Shown here in pieces: positions 14,820 to 21,878 of a DNA stretch of 37,471 nucleotides. The stretch comes from a virus: the IMG/VR virus record IMGVR_UViG_3300043568_002506, positions 1 to 37,471 of that record; one strand, 5' to 3'. Below the pieces are notes generated by a model. It saw only the letters and a program-made list of their open reading frames with translations, did no database searches and was not told the DNA's origin. The first letter of the stretch is position 1; each line of letters opens with the position of its first letter. The position numbers and the translations under genes were made by a program.

Positions 14820-15818
14820 TTACTGTTTCAAGTGATTGAACTTAAACTCGATATTTGGGTTTCGAGGGTCATCAGAATTGTATCTGAATCTCGTTTTCAT
14901 ATAGTCTCTAAGTAATTCTCTTACTTTAATTTTGACTCTATCTTCGGCAATTTTTTGGTTCATACCTTTCATCTCACCTTTCAAATAATTTTGTGGTGTA
15001 GGTTCTTCTCCATCATCTCCTCTGTGAACTACATCATGAATATCAATTGTTACAATTGCCTTATCACCCTCAATTTCAACAGATTTGATTTTATATTTGA
15101 TGTTTGCATTGGCAATATCATCTTCTCCATGCCATCTATAAGATTTTGCTGTTTTTTTTCTTTTTATTAACTCAGGTTCTTGTTTTTTCAACATGTCCAA
15201 TTTATGTTGCATCACCTCTTCATGACTTGAACCTCTCTCCAACATTTTCATTTCTTCTTGAGATAGTAAAAAAACATCTTCTTCTAAATTATCATCCCAC
15301 TCCACAGGATTAGCATTACTCATTTGTCTACTCGTAGACGATGAATATCTTGCAGTAACCTCATACCACTTATCATCTTTGAATATATAAACTGGATACC
15401 ACCTGTATGATACAACTTTATAGTAGGGTTTACCCTTACCATCCTTAGACCAATATCCTTCTAAATTTGAACCTTTAAACGGCATTTGAGCCGTGGCATA
15501 TAAATAAGCTTTCGGGTTGGTAATTGTCTTACCTTTCATTTTTCTTGGGTCAACAAAATTTTCTTTAGTCAATCCTGAATAGTCGCCATCTTTCCTGTAA
15601 TTCAAAACATATGATTCCAAAATATATAATGAGTATTCAGCAGGAATACCCATATAAGGTGATAATGTCTCAATCACTTGTAAAATCTCAGCCCTTTTTT
15701 TCTTTTTTTGTTTTTCTTCATCCAAAACTTTGAACAACTTCACGATTAGAGGAAAAGCGGGTTCTTTTGCCTCATATAAAATACGTTCAAATTGATTTTC
15801 AGACATAATATAATCCAT
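14820..15818 (-). CDS. leader-peptide protein of unknown function
   Basis: A 332-aa protein. Leader MDYIMSENQFERILYEAKE has the E-N-Q-F core and ends L-Y-E followed by Ala, the best T4-style cleavage site ([I/L]-x-E|A/G) in the set. The rest has a lysine-rich helix, an acidic tract and a C-terminal KIKVRELLRDYMKTRFRY helix; no enzyme motif is recognised. The ATG at 15818 has TATTTAT 4 nt upstream on the minus strand. It is monocistronic: own start box, own terminator. Confidence 0.7.
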   Translation of the reverse strand: MDYIMSENQFERILYEAKEPAFPLIVKLFKVLDEEKQKKKKRAEILQVIETLSPYMGIPAEYSLYILESYVLNYRKDGDYSGLTKENFVDPRKMKGKTITNPKAYLYATAQMPFKGSNLEGYWSKDGKGKPYYKVVSYRWYPVYIFKDDKWYEVTARYSSSTSRQMSNANPVEWDDNLEEDVFLLSQEEMKMLERGSSHEEVMQHKLDMLKKQEPELIKRKKTAKSYRWHGEDDIANANIKYKIKSVEIEGDKAIVTIDIHDVVHRGDDGEEPTPQNYLKGEMKGMNQKIAEDRVKIKVRELLRDYMKTRFRYNSDDPRNPNIEFKFNHLKQ

Positions 15819-15848
15819 GTCAATAAATACTCCAAAAATTCATTTTAA

Positions 15849-15876
15849 CAAAAAACCCCTCCGTGTTGGAGGGGTT
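15849..15876 (-). terminator. Rho-independent terminator
   Basis: A perfect 9-bp stem (AACCCCTCC / GGAGGGGTT), 5-nt loop and T-run on the minus strand, directly after the stop of the gene at 15881-16621. Confidence 0.9.
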
Positions 15877-15880
15877 GGCT

Positions 15881-16621
15881 TTAGATGGTCTCAACAATTG
15901 AGGAAGTTACACCATCCCATTTTTTAATTTGGGATTTTGGAACCCAAAACTCCATCTCACCAATTTCATCAACTCTCTTAAGATATTCTTCACGGAAACG
16001 TTCTGCTTGAGACGCATCTGTGATATATTCAACACCAACATGACCAGCACATATCTTTCCCATTCCTGTCAACATTGAGAATTCATCAGTCAAAGTTTTC
16101 ATACAACAAGTGCAAACCTTACCACGCTTAATCGTCATCTTACCTGTGAACAAAACAGCCTTTGGAGAAACCGCTTTGAGGGCTGTCATGTCAATCAGAA
16201 TTGGATTGAACTTCAAACCATATTTCTCTTTCAACTGAACACCAACTTTACGACCCAACTTGATTGTCTCACCGATAGTCGGCCAGTTCATTCGGATGGT
16301 TTTCTCTTTATCTTCCTCTTTTTGGATTTGTCTGAGAGCCGCCCCCTTTTGGTTCTCAGTCAAAGAACCATATTGTTTGAACTTTGCCGCGATGTCCTTT
16401 ACGAAAGGATTTTCACCTTTGTAGTCGACGATACGTTTGAGGTCTTCAGGAAGTTCTTCCATATTCACTTGAGAGGTTGCGTTGAGACATTTCTCAACGG
16501 CTTCCAACTGCTTAGGAGTTAAACCCTTATACTTCGCAAGAACGTCTTTCATTTTGATAACGAAAGAATTTTGACCTTGGTAGTTACGAACTTTGTCTTG
16601 AATGGTGGTGGTTGATGTCAT
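15881..16621 (-). CDS. zinc-binding protein with repeated helical units (DUF6011-like C-terminal motif)
   Basis: A 246-aa protein from the ATG at 16621; a start at 16645 would lie in the promoter. The first half has repeats of the type LAKYKGLTPKQLEAVEKCL and FKQYGSLTENQKGAALRQI, short helices seen in phage DNA-associated proteins. The C-terminal half has CTCCMKTLTDEFSMLTGMGK followed by ICAGH: a C-x2-C ... C-x2-H zinc site like that of DUF6011. A strong host-type promoter lies upstream, so expression is probably early. Function unknown. Confidence 0.7.
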   Translation of the reverse strand: MTSTTTIQDKVRNYQGQNSFVIKMKDVLAKYKGLTPKQLEAVEKCLNATSQVNMEELPEDLKRIVDYKGENPFVKDIAAKFKQYGSLTENQKGAALRQIQKEEDKEKTIRMNWPTIGETIKLGRKVGVQLKEKYGLKFNPILIDMTALKAVSPKAVLFTGKMTIKRGKVCTCCMKTLTDEFSMLTGMGKICAGHVGVEYITDASQAERFREEYLKRVDEIGEMEFWVPKSQIKKWDGVTSSIVETI

Positions 16622-16629
16622 AGTTTTGA

Positions 16630-16682
16630 TGTTTTGTGAATACAAAGATAGGGAATCGTAAGTTCCCAGCCAAAATTATTTT
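16630..16682. repeat. 53-bp promoter cassette, copy 1
   Basis: Nearly identical to 17405-17457: both start TGTTTTGTGAATACAAAGAT and end CCAAAATTATTTT, with differences only in the spacer between the two promoter boxes. It carries promoter boxes and 5' leader of the gene downstream. Confidence 0.9.
16643..16674 (-). promoter_or_regulatory. Bacteroidota-type promoter
   Basis: On the minus strand TTTG (16671-16674), a 20-nt spacer and TATCTTTG (16643-16650). It drives the zinc-protein gene starting at 16621. The whole region is repeated at 17405-17457. Confidence 0.85.
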
Positions 16683-16894
16683 GGTTCTTTTTTTTGTTTA
16701 ATAAACCAAATACTGTGAATTATTATGACCGCAAAGTTAACTACAATTGTAGGTTTTGCCATGATTCCAATCCCATATATTAACCAAAATATCGCACCTA
16801 TGGTATTGACTAATCGTAATTTGAAAACGTTTTCTATTAAAAAAGAAATCAAAATAAGAACAGTTCCTATATACCCAAAAATCTCCCAATTCAT
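16676..16894 (-). CDS. YgjV-like small membrane protein
   Basis: A 72-aa protein with three hydrophobic segments. The pattern MNWEIFGYIGTVLILISFLI, then KLRLVNTIGAIFWLIYGIGI and a final VNFAVIIIHSIWFIKQK is that of the YgjV family of inner-membrane proteins (unknown function, related to PQ-loop-like folds). Its stop lies inside the promoter cassette of the next gene. It follows a terminator, so it may be weakly read through or have its own start signal in 16895-16915, which I cannot identify. Confidence 0.65.
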   Translation of the reverse strand: MNWEIFGYIGTVLILISFLIENVFKLRLVNTIGAIFWLIYGIGIMAKPTIVVNFAVIIIHSIWFIKQKKEPK

Positions 16895-16907
16895 ACTCTA
16901 TTAATTT

Positions 16908-16939
16908 AAAAATTGAAAACCCCTTTCGGGGTTTTTTTT
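16908..16939 (-). terminator. Bidirectional-looking terminator with GAAA loop
   Basis: AAAACCCC-GAAA-GGGGTTTT on the minus strand: an 8-bp stem with a GNRA loop, then an AT-rich run. It ends the gene at 16938-17396, whose stop codon overlaps the A-rich arm. Confidence 0.85.
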
Positions 16940-17396
16940 AGTTTTGAACAAACGCTTTATCCGCCCATGTTTTAGTTCCAACCAACTCCCACAACTTCAT
17001 ATCACACATATCAGGGAAAGATTGTCTCATAGTTCCTACAGTAATCACTTCGAGGAACCCACGGTCAATTGAATACCATTTTCCACCTTTAGTTGTGTAA
17101 GCGTTCATCCAATAACCAGATTCAGTTTTCACTTGAATGTTGACAAGAGAGTTCTTACTCCAAGAACCGATAATCTCTGAGGGTGTTCCCTTCCAATCCG
17201 AGATATTAATGAAACCCGCCTGACACTTAGCAGCCACACGAAATTCATATTCCTTACTTGTGTCTTTGATATGGTTGGAAACCATAACCTTAACTGACTT
17301 ATTCTTTACTGAAGTGTTGAATGAGCCGTAGAAAACGTCTCCAGCCATGAAGTCTGTGGTAACTTTGATTGCGGGGATTGTGGGTGTGTTTGTCAT
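16938..17396 (-). CDS. protein of unknown function under host-type promoter
   Basis: A 152-aa protein from the ATG at 17396; the in-frame ATG at 17420 sits inside the -7 box and is rejected. It is beta-rich: MAGDVFYGSFNTSVKNKSVK, EYEFRVAAKCQAGFINIS, SLVNIQVKTESGYWMNAYTT, ending in a helix with CDMKLWELVGTKTW. No family recognised. It shares an almost identical promoter and leader with the zinc-protein gene at 15881-16621, so the two are likely coexpressed early. Confidence 0.6.
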   Translation of the reverse strand: MTNTPTIPAIKVTTDFMAGDVFYGSFNTSVKNKSVKVMVSNHIKDTSKEYEFRVAAKCQAGFINISDWKGTPSEIIGSWSKNSLVNIQVKTESGYWMNAYTTKGGKWYSIDRGFLEVITVGTMRQSFPDMCDMKLWELVGTKTWADKAFVQN

Positions 17397-17404
17397 ATAT
17401 TTTG

Positions 17405-17457
17405 TGTTTTGTGAATACAAAGATAGGGAATAGTAATTTACCGGCCAAAATTATTTT
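17405..17457. repeat. 53-bp promoter cassette, copy 2
   Basis: Copy of 16630-16682. Differences cluster in the spacer (TAGTAATTTACCGG against CGTAAGTTCCCAG); the -33 and -7 boxes and the leader are unchanged, which suggests selection on the promoter or a recent duplication. Confidence 0.9.
17418..17449 (-). promoter_or_regulatory. Bacteroidota-type promoter
   Basis: TTTG (17446-17449), a 20-nt spacer, TATCTTTG (17418-17425) on the minus strand, 22 nt upstream of the ATG at 17396. Confidence 0.85.
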
Positions 17458-17474
17458 AAATTATATTTATTACT

Positions 17475-17861
17475 ATGATAAACGAAGAACTTGCAACGGA
17501 AAAACTGAAGTATCTTTTAATGACCGAAACAGGTCGAGATTTTGAAATATTAGATGTGGGAATCGATTTCAATTATACCGACTATGATAAAAGGGACAAA
17601 TTGGAAGAATATGATGTTGATATCACTTTTGATTATCTATTAACCATAGATTCACAATCGACTGATTTCGCTATCGATATTCATAAAATGTCAGAAAAAC
17701 TTCGTAACATCATTTTGAAGTATACCTTCAATTCTGAAGGGAAAATTGTTAAAGATTCAGACTCAGCATTTGTTGACCATGGCATGATTTGGAAGGTAGA
17801 TTTCATAGCCGACACTAAGCATGTGTTTGAAATGAGTTTCAGAGTGACACAATTAGATTAA
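17475..17861 (+). CDS. small alpha/beta protein of unknown function
   Basis: A 128-aa protein: N-terminal helix (ELATEKLKYLLMTETG), strand (EILDVGIDFNYTD), strand (YDVDITFDYLLTID), helix ([18 protein letters not shown]) and two closing strands (MIWKVDFIAD, FEMSFRVTQLD). The order matches the small proteins at 5757, 6169 and 7952. TATTTAT lies at 17464-17470, 4 nt before the ATG. Its stop is directly adjacent to the convergent sulfotransferase. Function unknown. Confidence 0.65.
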   Translation: MINEELATEKLKYLLMTETGRDFEILDVGIDFNYTDYDKRDKLEEYDVDITFDYLLTIDSQSTDFAIDIHKMSEKLRNIILKYTFNSEGKIVKDSDSAFVDHGMIWKVDFIADTKHVFEMSFRVTQLD

Positions 17862-18425
17862 TCATTTATCGTAACCCCAAGTAAGGAACTGATGTTCCAA
17901 CGTCTCGTAAATAATTTCTTTCATTTCTTCATTATAATGTTCCTCCCAAGAAGACAATGGTTTACCGTGGGTAGTCATGTAATCCAACTGAGTTTCAGTT
18001 AAACACTCATTCACAAATGGAATTTTCATTAAATCATCCTTAAGATTCTCTAATTTTATTATGTAATCAGGTTTTTTTTGAAAAATTGGATGTAAGAACA
18101 TAATCTTACCTCTAATATTGAATATTTTATTCAATACAAATTCTTCGAAAGATATTTTTTCTTCTCTTTCAATCATTTTAAAAACTGAATATGTTCTCGC
18201 ATATGGATTTCTGGCACTGCAAACATGTATCCAATCTTGAAATAAGTGAGGGTCATAAAACCGATGTGTATGTGTTTGAATTCCACAGAAACTAATAGGT
18301 CTTTGATTATTAAGAAAACCACAATAATTAAAAACTTGAGCAACAGTTCTGCTACCTGTTCTTTCAGGTGCAATCCAAACTGCGCGAAACCTTTCGGAGA
18401 CATTGTTCGAAGAAAAATTATTCAT
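17862..18425 (-). CDS. sulfotransferase family protein
   Basis: A 187-aa protein with the two PAPS-binding signatures: the 5'-phosphosulfate loop PERTGSRT at residues 20-27 and the 3'-phosphate site ARNPYARTYS at 71-80. It is smaller than typical carbohydrate sulfotransferases (250-300 aa) but has a plausible C-terminal helix bundle (WEEHYNEEMKEIIYETLEHQF). It would transfer sulfate from PAPS to a hydroxyl, probably on a glycan. The APS kinase homologue at 29158 could supply PAPS. It overlaps its upstream neighbour by one base (TAATG). Confidence 0.8.
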   Translation of the reverse strand: MNNFSSNNVSERFRAVWIAPERTGSRTVAQVFNYCGFLNNQRPISFCGIQTHTHRFYDPHLFQDWIHVCSARNPYARTYSVFKMIEREEKISFEEFVLNKIFNIRGKIMFLHPIFQKKPDYIIKLENLKDDLMKIPFVNECLTETQLDYMTTHGKPLSSWEEHYNEEMKEIIYETLEHQFLTWGYDK

Positions 18426-18853
18426 TATACTCTATCACATAAATTAGGTTGGAAGCATCCCTGTCCACCACCTTCAACATAACCTGTTCTTAAATCAATA
18501 TGTGTAGACCTTAGATAAGGACTTTCTTTTCCACAGATAACACACTTATCATATTCATCTTCTTTGGTTTCTTCTTCAACCTTCAAGACGCAACCTAAGT
18601 GGTCATACCCAACCAAATAGTCATAATCAATCTCTGAAGTATCTCCACCACAGATAGAACATGTATAAGGACGAATTATGGACTTAACAAGACCATCATC
18701 TCCGATAACCATACCGAAGTGTTCATCGTCATACTGAGGTCCTTCATGGTCTCTTCTGGCTTGCCAGTATTTATTTCTTGTAAGTTCTCCCAACATAGAA
18801 TCATTTGGGGTATCAAGGATTTCTTTTTCCGTTAGAGTTACTTTGATTGACAT
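18425..18853 (-). CDS. double zinc-ribbon protein of unknown function
   Basis: A 142-aa protein with two CxxC sites: CSICGG at residues 65-70 paired with a later HLGC, and CVICGKES at about 103-110 paired with a distal HIDLRTGYVEGGGQGC and a last Cys near the end. The N-terminal third is soluble (LTEKEILDTPNDSMLGELT). It is probably a zinc-stabilised small regulator or adaptor. It precedes the sulfotransferase gene. Upstream is AT-rich with no strong box recognised. Confidence 0.6.
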   Translation of the reverse strand: MSIKVTLTEKEILDTPNDSMLGELTRNKYWQARRDHEGPQYDDEHFGMVIGDDGLVKSIIRPYTCSICGGDTSEIDYDYLVGYDHLGCVLKVEEETKEDEYDKCVICGKESPYLRSTHIDLRTGYVEGGGQGCFQPNLCDRV

Positions 18854-18912
18854 AGTAAAGTGTTTTTAAAAATATATTAGAACACTAACATAAAATAAAG
18901 GTATTTATTATC

Positions 18913-19767
18913 ATGAATGATAAAATAAAAAGATTATCCGGTAATCTATCAGAAATAATTCGCGACCACGACACTATTCAAGACTTGTATTTTGAATTAA
19001 GAAATCTTATGGTAAAACAAAAAGATTATTTTTCAAACATATCTCCTGAGAACATGGTCAAAGTGTTATTTTACATTTGGTCTATCAAAAAAACTGAAAA
19101 TTTCAATTTGGGTGATAAACTTTTGAATAATATTTTGTTTGCAATATTAATAACTACTGAGGGTAATCATCATCGAGAAGAATGCCCAAGTTGTGATGGA
19201 GCTGGGGAACAATATTGTAATTATTGTGATGGAAATGGAAATTTTGAATGTGATAATTGTGATGGTGATGGTGTAATAACTTGTTCTGAATGTGATGGTG
19301 ATGGAAGACAAATGGGTGATGGTGAATGGGAAAATTGTGAGGAATGTGATGGTGCAAAAGAACTAACTTGTCCTGACTGCGCTGGAGAAGGAAAAGTAGA
19401 TTGTAATAGATGTTACAATGGTTATGAAAATTGCTCTGAATGTGATGGACATGGTGAGATTAAAACTGACGAATTTGAATATAGCAATTATTTTATTGTT
19501 ACTTGGAATAACTTCATCAAAGACAGGTGCGAACTAACTGAAGGGACACCTGAAAGTGCATTCTCTGAGTATGAATTTGACAAACTTAGAGATGAATATG
19601 TTGTTTTATATCAAGTAGAAGAGCATGCAGAACTAAAAGATTTTATTGAGATAAATGAAGTGTATTGTGTTTCTCAAAGTGACAACCCAATAATTGATTA
19701 CTCTAAAGATATGCATGTTGATTCTCATGACTACTCAATGAAACCTTACTTATCTAACCCAATTTAA
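18913..19767 (+). CDS. DnaJ-type zinc-finger protein with eight CxxC repeats, no J domain
   Basis: A 284-aa protein. Residues about 85-185 hold eight tandem CxxCxGxG-type units (CPSCDGAG, CNYCDGNG, CDNCDGDG, CSECDGDG, CEECDGAK, CPDCAGEG, CNRCYNGY, CSECDGHG); DnaJ itself has four, making two zinc sites, so this one could hold four. There is no HPD-bearing J domain. The N-terminal 80 residues are helical and the C-terminal 100 acidic and mixed. It may be a client-binding or scaffold protein for phage protein folding. TATTTAT lies at 18902-18908, 4 nt before the ATG. The next gene begins 3 nt downstream. Confidence 0.8.
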   Translation: MNDKIKRLSGNLSEIIRDHDTIQDLYFELRNLMVKQKDYFSNISPENMVKVLFYIWSIKKTENFNLGDKLLNNILFAILITTEGNHHREECPSCDGAGEQYCNYCDGNGNFECDNCDGDGVITCSECDGDGRQMGDGEWENCEECDGAKELTCPDCAGEGKVDCNRCYNGYENCSECDGHGEIKTDEFEYSNYFIVTWNNFIKDRCELTEGTPESAFSEYEFDKLRDEYVVLYQVEEHAELKDFIEINEVYCVSQSDNPIIDYSKDMHVDSHDYSMKPYLSNPI

Positions 19768-19770
19768 CCT

Positions 19771-20268
19771 ATGACCGACCTTAAAAGATTTTTGAACATA
19801 TTAACCAAAGTTGGATACCCTAATCCAGATGTATCATCTATTGCCAAAGCAGTAGGTTACAACTTAGAAAACTTTTTACCTGATTTAGTTGAGGAAATTG
19901 GACAAGAAAAAGCCGATGAGTTTACTGAAAAAGCACTCAAAAAAATGTCAACACCTGAAGGTATAAAAATCCAAGATTTAGATGACCCTCAACAATACGC
20001 CTACATCAATTTACTTAATCCACGTCTTGACTTAGACAATGATGAAACAACCGTGTTGTGTGATTGGAGTTGGGGTGATACCAATATTTTACTAATAGAT
20101 GATGATGGTAGTGAAAGTTATAGAACTATTCAAGAAATAGCAGATGAGATGGGTATGGGAGAATGGGCTGACTTTGATGAAATGGTTGACGACATCAGAG
20201 AAGATTGTAACCAATTAGTTTTTAAAAACTGTGGATTTGGTATATGGTGGGATGACCAAAAAAATTAA
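19771..20268 (+). CDS. acidic protein of unknown function
   Basis: A 165-aa acidic protein, with an N-terminal helix pair (MTDLKRFLNILTKVGYPNP), then KMSTPEGIKIQDLDDPQQYA, a strand pair around CDWSWGDTNILLIDDDGSES and a C-terminal helix ending CGFGIWWDDQKN. No family recognised. It is cotranscribed with the zinc-finger protein (3-nt gap) and may act with it. It is followed by a hairpin at 20272-20289. Confidence 0.6.
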   Translation: MTDLKRFLNILTKVGYPNPDVSSIAKAVGYNLENFLPDLVEEIGQEKADEFTEKALKKMSTPEGIKIQDLDDPQQYAYINLLNPRLDLDNDETTVLCDWSWGDTNILLIDDDGSESYRTIQEIADEMGMGEWADFDEMVDDIREDCNQLVFKNCGFGIWWDDQKN

Positions 20269-20271
20269 AAA

Positions 20272-20289
20272 GAGAGACCGAAGTCTCTC
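20272..20289 (+). terminator. hairpin, weak terminator
   Basis: GAGAGAC-CGAA-GTCTCTC: a perfect 7-bp stem directly after the stop codon at 20268. Only CTTTA follows, so termination strength is uncertain. Confidence 0.55.
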
Positions 20290-20329
20290 CTTTAGGGCCG
20301 TCTGGTTTAGACAGCCTCCACCACCAAGT

Positions 20330-20623
20330 TTAACGAACTTGGAAACCTTTAGAAAAAATTCCATTAAGAAGTTCAATCATTTTATCCCCACTCATGTATC
20401 CGATAATGTCATCGTTACCCTCAGGATAGAAAAATTTGGTAATAAACTCACCATCCTTTCTGTCAATGATAGCAACTTCAAAGTCTTTCTCGAAATCACC
20501 ATATAATCCACTTCTACCTCCAACAATGGATGCCTCGATATCATCATTGTATATACGAGTCATTTTACCACCTTCCAATGGATGCGGTTTTGACCATTCA
20601 ATTACGTTTTCTACAGTTATCAT
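20330..20623 (-). CDS. small protein of unknown function
   Basis: A 97-aa protein: strand-rich with SIVGGRSGLYGDFEKDFEVA and IDRKDGEFITKFFYPEGNDD, ending in a helix (SGDKMIELLNGIFSKGF). No family recognised. It overlaps its upstream neighbour by 4 nt (ATGA), which argues that both are real and cotranslated. Confidence 0.6.
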   Translation of the reverse strand: MITVENVIEWSKPHPLEGGKMTRIYNDDIEASIVGGRSGLYGDFEKDFEVAIIDRKDGEFITKFFYPEGNDDIIGYMSGDKMIELLNGIFSKGFQVR

Positions 20624-20883
20624 TGTTCAATTTTACTTTTATTAATTAAGTGTTCTGTTAGGGTATATTCATTGTTTGATGTTAATATAATCGAGTCCAC
20701 TAAGTGTTTATATGGCACGTGAACCAAAAAATCAACTCCGTTGAAAAAGTCCAAACTTGTTTTAGTCTCCAAACAAGCATTCACCATTTTCAAAAACAGT
20801 TTGAACTGAACTCCATTACTAAATGATTCATTAACAATTACTCCGAAAGTCTCGTGTTGAATTTTTATGTTGTGTGATGTCAT
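20620..20883 (-). CDS. small protein of unknown function
   Basis: An 87-aa protein with a central helix (NGVQFKLFLKMVNACLETKT) flanked by strands (FGVIVNES, VDFLVHVPY). No family recognised. TATCTTTG at 20907-20914 on the minus strand, 24 nt before the ATG, fits a host -7 box, but no TTTG is found at the usual 19-22 nt spacing. It is translationally coupled to the next gene by ATGA. Confidence 0.6.
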   Translation of the reverse strand: MTSHNIKIQHETFGVIVNESFSNGVQFKLFLKMVNACLETKTSLDFFNGVDFLVHVPYKHLVDSIILTSNNEYTLTEHLINKSKIEQ

Positions 20884-20906
20884 ATAACTGTTTTAATTAT
20901 GAAATG

Positions 20907-20914
20907 CAAAGATA
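20907..20914 (-). promoter_or_regulatory. possible host-type -7 box
   Basis: TATCTTTG on the minus strand upstream of the gene pair at 20330-20883. A TTTG is present only 12 nt upstream, too close for a standard -33 element. Confidence 0.4.
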
Positions 20915-20951
20915 TGTTTTTATTTTCAAATAAAAAAGAAGTTATTCCTTT

Positions 20952-21494
20952 TTATTCACAGGGAAGTATTTGTGTTGGGTTTTTTCCTCCTCCATCGGTC
21001 ATTAACCGATAGGTCTTAATTTCGCCTAAGTCAGGAAATTTTACCGTTTCTACCTTGATACCCCATTTGACAACCTCATCATTAACCTCAGGGGTTACTA
21101 TGTTTGTCAAATCAACCAAATCATTCCAATTGGTTGTTTCAACGATGTCACGAATAATCCCCTGAGTTGTATCAACCAATACATCGTTAGCGTGCATAAC
21201 ATTCAGTAAAAAACTCTGAACATTGAATACATGATATCGGACAATGGACGTAAGAACAACGGAGCGTTCATCAAGTGTTGTAAGTGTCTGAGGACTTAAA
21301 TTCACAGTCTGTGTAATAACTGGTGTGACCCAAATTTTATCAAAAAATGGAATCTTCCAATTAAGTCCCGGAGAGACAGAACGATAGAATTTACCTGTTC
21401 TTAAATGAACACCAGCTTCCCATTGGTCTACGATTTTCCAAGGAAGAATGTCATGAATGAAGGTAACGATTAGGTCAATTAACTTGTCAAACAT
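20952..21494 (-). CDS. SPFH/Band 7 domain protein, short
   Basis: A 180-aa protein from the ATG at 21494; the longer frame to 21545 spans the promoter. After an amphipathic N-terminal helix (MFDKLIDLIVTFIHDILPW) comes a standard SPFH core: VDQWEAGVHLRTGKFYRSVS, PGLNWKIPFFDKIW, TVNLSPQTLTTLDERSVVLT, VRYHVFNVQSFLLNV and a final VVKWGIKVETVKFPDLGEI. The long coiled-coil C-terminus that lets stomatin and prohibitin proteins assemble into rings or cages is missing. It might interfere with host HflK/HflC-type complexes. A host-type promoter lies directly upstream. Confidence 0.82.
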   Translation of the reverse strand: MFDKLIDLIVTFIHDILPWKIVDQWEAGVHLRTGKFYRSVSPGLNWKIPFFDKIWVTPVITQTVNLSPQTLTTLDERSVVLTSIVRYHVFNVQSFLLNVMHANDVLVDTTQGIIRDIVETTNWNDLVDLTNIVTPEVNDEVVKWGIKVETVKFPDLGEIKTYRLMTDGGGKNPTQILPCE

Positions 21495-21515
21495 ATATTT
21501 TTGGTTTTGTTTACA

Positions 21516-21546
21516 CGAAGATACACCATTTTTTCCAAACGACAAA
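21516..21546 (-). promoter_or_regulatory. host-type promoter of the SPFH gene
   Basis: On the minus strand TTTG, a 19-nt spacer, and TATCTTCG at 21516-21523, 21 nt before the ATG at 21494. Confidence 0.6.
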
Positions 21547-21561
21547 ATATTTATAGATTAC

Positions 21562-21846
21562 ATGGAAAAAGATTTGGAAATATTAGAAAAAATCCTTAGG
21601 GACCAAAATTACACGACAGACTTTATTGTGATGATTTTACAACACTTAGTTAAGGAATTGGGACAGTCTTCATTGGATAGATTTACACCAAACTTTATAT
21701 ACTCAGCATTAGCATTCGAACTCGGAAGAAGTAAATCAAAAGAAATTGCAGAATATTTCGAAGAGTTCAAAGAAAAAGGTAGTTACAGAACCTCACTTCA
21801 GAAAGCATTGGAGGATTCTCCTTCATTCTCAAAGTTCGTAAAATAA
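21562..21846 (+). CDS. small helical protein of unknown function
   Basis: A 94-aa all-helical protein from the ATG at 21562; the frame extends upstream but its first codons lie across the divergent promoter. Helices: LEILEKILRDQ, DFIVMILQHLVKELG, SALAFELGRSKSKEIAEYFEEF, YRTSLQKALEDSPSFSKFV. No family recognised. TATTTAT is at 21548-21554, 7 nt before the ATG. It ends directly at the terminator of the opposite-strand RNA. Confidence 0.65.
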   Translation: MEKDLEILEKILRDQNYTTDFIVMILQHLVKELGQSSLDRFTPNFIYSALAFELGRSKSKEIAEYFEEFKEKGSYRTSLQKALEDSPSFSKFVK

Positions 21847-21878
21847 AAAAACCCCATCCGTAGAAACGGACAGGGTTA
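21844..21878 (-). terminator. Rho-independent terminator of the large RNA
   Basis: On the minus strand AACCC-TG-TCCGT-TTCT-ACGGA-TG-GGGTT: two helices of 5 bp separated by a symmetric TG/TG loop, followed by TTTTTTATTT. On the plus strand no T-run follows, so the signal serves the minus-strand transcript. Confidence 0.88.

Noticed and set aside
19154-19357. A histidine-rich minus-strand frame
   Set aside because: It is the antisense of the CxxCxGxG repeats.
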